NCBI GenBank assembly: GCA_044376615.1
Contig: JBILKO010000016.1
Location: forward strand, 1 to 33,528
Direction of reading: 5' to 3'
DNA length: 33,528 bases
Source: CAISGS01 sp044376615
Lineage (GTDB): Bacteria; Pseudomonadota; Alphaproteobacteria; Caulobacterales; Caulobacteraceae
Part shown: positions 30,505 to 33,528 of the stretch, one piece after another
Position numbering within the stretch: position 1 is the stretch's first letter
Layout: every line of letters starts with the position of its first letter
Translations under genes and position numbers: made by a program
Notes under the pieces: generated by a model
Told to the model about the DNA's origin: nothing
Seen by the model: the letters and a program-made list of their open reading frames with translations, nothing else
Databases searched by the model: none

Positions 30505-30987
30505 GTGGGGTCCTAGCCTTTGGGTCGCACCGCGCGGAAACCGCGCTGGGATTGGCGTCAAACCCATTGGAGGCCAATTGCCCCTTATTCGTCAATGGAT
30601 TGCGTGAGACGCATTTGGGCCGGCTGCGGGCCCACTATCCAAAAAAGTCATGACCGCTTGATGATTTTAGGCATGGATCGTGCCCAAAACTTGACCGTGC
30701 CATCTGAAAAAGCCCGAACAATAGCCAAATGTGTCAGGTTAATGACAAATACATGATAAAAATCAGTTTATTATAAATTCAGGGTCGGCACGGCTTGGTC
30801 CGATACCGGCGTTAGGGCCGTGGCACGCGCGCAACTCATGCCTGTAAACCTCTTACTTAGAGGTGATCACTTGCGACTCTTTGCCAAGTGCTGAATTGCG
30901 CGCTTTGGTAAACTGAGTTTGAATGGCAAATCGCCCCATGATCCAAGGTCGGGGGCCGACGAATAAGAATCAATCGAGGGGAAAAAC
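30505..30987. other. Divergent intergenic region upstream of the TonB-dependent receptor
   Basis: No gene is seen. The part 30710-30780 is AT-rich, with a TGTCA-N6-TGACA dyad at 30732-30747 and a TTATAAAT at 30771-30778 that could be a -10 element without a clear -35. Further on are CACGGC / GCCGTG (30789-30822), ACCTCT-TACTT-AGAGGT (30848-30864) and CACTTG / CAAGTG (30868-30890). These small stems would lie in the receptor's leader if transcription starts near 30785. No B12-box or other riboswitch consensus was recognised. Confidence 0.5.
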
Positions 30988-33528
30988 ATGAAGAAAAACT
31001 GGAAATTATCTACAGCGGCGATCGCCCTGTCGATCTTCGGCGCGGGCATCACGTCCGCCCAGGCGCAGCAGGCCGCCGACAATAGCGCAGATCGCACCAT
31101 TGAGGACATCGTGGTGACCGCGTCTCGTCGCGAAGAAGCGGTCAACAAGATTCCTTTGGCTGTTCAGGCCCTGGGTGGTGAATCGCTTCAAAAGCTGAAT
31201 GTCGTCAATTTTGAGAGCCTTGTTCAGTACCTGCCGAATGTGCGCACCGCTTCGCGTGGTCCAGGGACGTCTTCAATCTATATTCGTGGCCTCTCGACGG
31301 ACACCGCCGGTCTTCAAATTCAAGGGACCGCCGGGTCTCAGCCCGTTGTTGCGCTTTATCTGAATGATGCGCCAAGCTCGATGCCTGGCCGTAACCTCGA
31401 CGTTTATGCTGTCGACCTTCAGCGTATCGAAGTCTTGGCGGGTCCTCAGGGCACCTTGTTCGGCGCGAGCGCCATGGGCGGCGCGGTGCGTTACATCACC
31501 AACAAGCCGGATCTGAAAGAGTATCACACGGGCTTTAACGCCTCTTATGCCTTCACCAAGAACGGCTCGGAAAGCACAGCTGCAAATGCCTTCGTGAACA
31601 TTCCGATCATCGAAGGCAAGCTGGCCGCGCGTCTGGTGCTGTTTAGCGACCAACAGGGTGGCTATATCGACAATGTGGCCGGCACCTACCAGATGCCGTT
31701 CAATGGTCATGTTGGCGAAGCGGGTAAGCTGCCTACCGGTAACCCGCTCCTAGTCATTCGCGCCCTGGAGTCCTGCTCGGGCGTCGCCAATTGTACCGGT
31801 AGCGGCTATAAGGTGCCAACGCGTCAGAGCATCAATAACGATCAGTTCGTGAAGAACGACTTCAACGATGCGTCCTATGCCGGTGCTCGCCTCGCTGTTA
31901 CCTATCAGATCAATGACAACTGGTCGGTTGACGCCATGCATATGCGTCAAAACCTTAAGTCCAACGGCGTGTTCGATTATGAACCCGGCGTTGGTGATCT
32001 GAAGGTCACGCAATTTGGCCCCAACAGCCTGCGCGATGACTGGGATGTCTCTACCCTTACCCTGAACGGCCGCATGGGTATGCTCGACATGATCTATACC
32101 GGGTCGTTCCTGGAGCATACAGCGGCGCAAAAGGCTGACTATGCGTCATACTCAAATATCGGCCTGTATCTGCCATATTATGAGTGCGACCGAGGCGTCT
32201 ACTATACAGCGGCGTATAATGGCAATATCGGCAATACCTGCTATACGCCGAACAAGAGCTATTCGATCAAGAATAAGAACAAGCGCTCGACGCAAGAATT
32301 CCGCGTCATCACGCCTGCTGACAAGCGTTTGCGCGCAACCGGCGGCCTGTTCTATGATGAAAACACGCTCTATGATAATACGGACTGGGCCTATACCCAA
32401 AAGGGCGCTGGCTTCATCTATCCTCGTGCGCCAGACCCAAGCGTCAATGCGCATGACGGCAGCGTACGCCCGGTTCAAGTCGGCTTCTTTAATGACGTGT
32501 CCCGCAAGGACCGCCAGTTCGCGGTCTATGGTGAAGTGTCTTACGACGTGATTCCTGAAAAACTGACGGCAACGATTGGTGCCCGTCGCTACGATTTCCG
32601 GTCGTCTATGACCGGCTCGTCGAATACAAGCTTTGGCTACGGCTCACGCGGTAAGTATGACCCTGTGACTGGAACCTATAGCGCGGCTGCCGTGCCGCCA
32701 AAATATTATGGCATCAGCGCAAACCTGGCTGAAACCTTAAAGGGCTTGTCGCCGACGAACAAAAAGGGGACCAAGTATAAGGCTAACCTAACCTATAAGT
32801 TCGATAGCGGATCTCTGGTTTACGCGACCTATTCGGAAGGCTTCCGTCCGCCTGGATTCAATCGTAAGCCTTGCGGAACGCTGACCGTCGATTGTGATAA
32901 CTTGAAGGCCTATGTGCCTGACGAAGTTTCGAACAAGGAAGTTGGCTGGAAACTGGCCCTGTTTGATCGCACCGTGCAGGTCAATGCGGCCGCCTATCTG
33001 ATGGAATGGAAGAAAATTCAGATCACTGTGTTCGACCAGAACATCTCTAACCAAACCTTCACGACCAAACTGGTGAATGCCAAGATCAAGGGTCTGGAGG
33101 GCACAGTTGACTGGCGCGCGACGCATGAACTGACGCTAAGTGGTGCCTTCTCGTATAATGATACCGAGATTACCAAGTATCTGAAGGCGGCAACGGTAAT
33201 CGTGCCGATCGGCAGCCCCTTGGCCCTTAGCCCCAAATATCAGGGCAATATCCGGGTTCGTTATGAGACCGAGCTGGCTTCGGGCCTGCGCCCCTACGGT
33301 CAGGCCGGTGTGACCTTTGTCGATAAGACCTATTCCTCGATCATCGACAATGTCAGCATCCGTCTGCCGACCTTCAATGCGACCAAGGGTTATGCGGCCC
33401 AAGTGCCGATCACCTATAATGGCGTGACGGTTAACCCCAAGGATATTATTGTGCCGCTAAAGGGCGCACAGGTCCAAAAGGCCTATGCCATGCTGAATGC
33501 GGCTATTGGGGTCTCAAAGGATAATTGG
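30988..33528 (+). CDS. TonB-dependent receptor (3' end outside window)
   Basis: Outer-membrane, TonB-energised transporter; 847 codons are present with no stop. A Sec signal peptide (MKKNWKLSTAAIALSIFGAGITSAQA) is followed by a TonB-box-like TIEDIVVTASRREEAV. The plug domain follows: IPLAVQALGGESLQKL, LVQYLPNVRT, SIYIRGLS, LYLNDAP, DLQRIEVLAGPQGTLFGASAMGGAVRYITNKP at about 139-170. From about 175 on come the aromatic-rich beta strands of the barrel, including FRPPGFNR. ATG 30988 follows GAGGGG 6 nt upstream. Sphingomonad-type receptors of this kind import diverse organic molecules as well as siderophores. Location beside a secreted hydrolase, Fe-ADH and acyl-CoA ligase favours a carbon substrate (inference). 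Confidence 0.95.
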   Translation, partial: MKKNWKLSTAAIALSIFGAGITSAQAQQAADNSADRTIEDIVVTASRREEAVNKIPLAVQALGGESLQKLNVVNFESLVQYLPNVRTASRGPGTSSIYIRGLSTDTAGLQIQGTAGSQPVVALYLNDAPSSMPGRNLDVYAVDLQRIEVLAGPQGTLFGASAMGGAVRYITNKPDLKEYHTGFNASYAFTKNGSESTAANAFVNIPIIEGKLAARLVLFSDQQGGYIDNVAGTYQMPFNGHVGEAGKLPTGNPLLVIRALESCSGVANCTGSGYKVPTRQSINNDQFVKNDFNDASYAGARLAVTYQINDNWSVDAMHMRQNLKSNGVFDYEPGVGDLKVTQFGPNSLRDDWDVSTLTLNGRMGMLDMIYTGSFLEHTAAQKADYASYSNIGLYLPYYECDRGVYYTAAYNGNIGNTCYTPNKSYSIKNKNKRSTQEFRVITPADKRLRATGGLFYDENTLYDNTDWAYTQKGAGFIYPRAPDPSVNAHDGSVRPVQVGFFNDVSRKDRQFAVYGEVSYDVIPEKLTATIGARRYDFRSSMTGSSNTSFGYGSRGKYDPVTGTYSAAAVPPKYYGISANLAETLKGLSPTNKKGTKYKANLTYKFDSGSLVYATYSEGFRPPGFNRKPCGTLTVDCDNLKAYVPDEVSNKEVGWKLALFDRTVQVNAAAYLMEWKKIQITVFDQNISNQTFTTKLVNAKIKGLEGTVDWRATHELTLSGAFSYNDTEITKYLKAATVIVPIGSPLALSPKYQGNIRVRYETELASGLRPYGQAGVTFVDKTYSSIIDNVSIRLPTFNATKGYAAQVPITYNGVTVNPKDIIVPLKGAQVQKAYAMLNAAIGVSKDNW

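Noticed and set aside
30780..30987. Cobalamin or other riboswitch ahead of the TonB-dependent receptor
   Set aside because: Short stems exist but no B12-box or other known consensus could be read, and the receptor itself does not look specific for cobalamin.

Overview
The window reads as a piece of an alphaproteobacterial chromosome, probably Caulobacterales or Sphingomonadales. Signs are a SciP-like DUF1153 protein, the alphaproteobacterial sulfate-reduction gene order SUMT / DUF2849 / cysI / DUF934 / cysH, a large TonB-dependent receptor and sphingomonad-like aromatic catabolic genes. Base composition is moderately GC-rich, with strong use of GCC, AAG and TTG codons. The genus cannot be fixed from the sequence alone. 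Both ends cut genes: nhaA at the left, a TonB-dependent receptor at the right.

Layout. 1-7.4 kb: the start of nhaA, divergent from selO (protein AMPylase), then DUF1153, a type II NADH dehydrogenase, and a convergent selenium pair. That pair is mnmH (tRNA 2-selenouridine synthase) and a selenide water dikinase fused to an N-terminal FAD/NAD(P) oxidoreductase. 7.5-16.4 kb: an aromatic or side-chain catabolic island. It has a crotonase-ADH-ALDH operon with a divergent TetR regulator, an extradiol dioxygenase / FAA hydrolase / MhpA-like hydroxylase operon, a small VOC protein and an AraC regulator. 16.5-19.7 kb: a SnoaL-like protein, a multi-pass membrane protein, tRNA-Lys(CUU), an HPt protein, and a LysR regulator followed by an AroQ chorismate mutase. 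19.8-24.0 kb: the assimilatory sulfate-reduction operon, whose SUMT supplies siroheme precursor to CysI. 24.0-25.4 kb: an atypical, lower-GC single-gene cassette encoding a Fic AMP-transferase. 25.5-30.5 kb: a second catabolic group on the minus strand (secreted alpha/beta hydrolase, Fe-ADH or maleylacetate reductase-like enzyme, TetR regulator, acyl-CoA ligase). 31-33.5 kb: the TonB-dependent receptor.

The most unusual part is the Fic cassette. It lies between two about 90% identical copies of the last about 125 bp of the acyl-CoA ligase gene. One copy belongs to the intact ligase; the other is a 43-codon remnant left beside cysH. Each copy ends in its own stem-loop that contains the ligase stop codon. 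The Fic promoter carries two 25-bp dyads of identical geometry (arms around TCCGCA and TGCGGA, 5-bp spacer) plus a lone half-site. The downstream dyad covers the -10 element, the ribosome binding site and the start codon. Since the Fic protein ends in a winged-helix-like domain, self-repression is a reasonable hypothesis.

Other regulatory structure visible by eye: a LysR-type T-N11-A palindrome and a 12-bp GC-rich hairpin ahead of the sulfate operon; palindromes next to the crotonase, dioxygenase and ligase starts; and a hairpin directly 5' of tRNA-Lys. Four convergent gene pairs overlap at their 3' ends.
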